Position numbers and translations under genes: made by a program
Shown: one piece after another, positions 18,585-18,607 of the stretch
Position numbering within the stretch: position 1 is the stretch's first letter
How the letters are laid out: the number at the start of each line of letters is the position of its first letter
The notes under the pieces: model-generated
The model's database searches: none
What the model saw: the letters and a program-made list of their open reading frames with translations, nothing else
What the model was told of the DNA's origin: nothing
Source of the DNA: Pseudomonadota bacterium
Lineage (GTDB): Bacteria > Myxococcota_A > Polyangia > Haliangiales > Haliangiaceae
Assembly (NCBI GenBank): GCA_023430775.1
Contig: JAEYYY010000149.1
Location: 1 to 18,607 of the forward strand
Direction of reading: 5' to 3'
DNA: 18,607 nucleotides

Positions 18585-18607
18585 ATGGGTCGAGACAAGA
18601 TCGATGG
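18585..18607 (+). CDS. Possible start of a gene leaving the right edge
   Basis: GGAG (18576-18579) lies five bases before an ATG at 18585, good ribosome-binding geometry. The seven codons visible (MGRDKID) remain open to the window edge. This is far too little for any family or for certainty that it is coding. Confidence 0.3.

Overview
The window is chromosomal DNA from a very GC-rich bacterium. It is densely coded on both strands, uses GTG starts freely and shows strong G/C preference at third codon positions. It holds a Ser/Thr protein kinase, several lipobox-bearing or secreted proteins including a cysteine-repeat protein, and 4-base start/stop overlaps. This mix is typical of Myxococcota (Polyangia/Kofleriaceae-like); that assignment is inference, as no rRNA or tRNA is present. 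I see no insertion sequence, integrase, CRISPR array or phage gene. It reads as ordinary but poorly characterised core or lineage-specific chromosome.

Left half (1-9683), an Hsp70 island mostly on the minus strand. In transcription order it has a DUF2760-type membrane-anchored protein (9683-9096), a 30-residue single-helix membrane peptide (9099-9007), a short Hsp70 paralogue (8521-6758), a 308-residue protein with a faint, catalytically broken kinase-like signature (6761-5835), a YciI-like protein (5789-5493), a beta-repeat lipoprotein with an EF-hand-like loop (5379-4009), an unrecognised 165-residue protein (3269-2772) and a long Hsp70 paralogue with a C-terminal extension of about 300 residues that runs off the left edge (2775-<1). 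Three of these junctions are 4-base GTGA overlaps, so the partners are probably translationally coupled. Two plus-strand genes interrupt the series: a helical hypothetical at 3554-4012 and a secreted protein at 8610-9020.

Middle (9811-13934), plus strand. A cysteine-rich lipoprotein is followed by a Ser/Thr kinase with six N-terminal transmembrane helices and a complete C-terminal kinase domain, and then by a Ddl-like ATP-grasp enzyme. The last overlaps a convergent lipoprotein gene by 110 bases.

Right part (13825-18607). Two minus-strand lipoproteins, one a metallo-beta-lactamase-fold hydrolase, lie divergent from a LysR-type regulator that probably controls them. Next come a one-domain protein resembling the S24/S26 (LexA/signal peptidase) catalytic fold, a small secreted protein and a largely empty right end.

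The best candidate for an undescribed system is the Hsp70 island: two divergent Hsp70 paralogues co-located with DUF2760, a membrane micropeptide, a degenerate kinase-like protein and an orphan protein coupled to the long Hsp70. It could be a specialised envelope-associated chaperone module. Function is inferred only from domains and layout.
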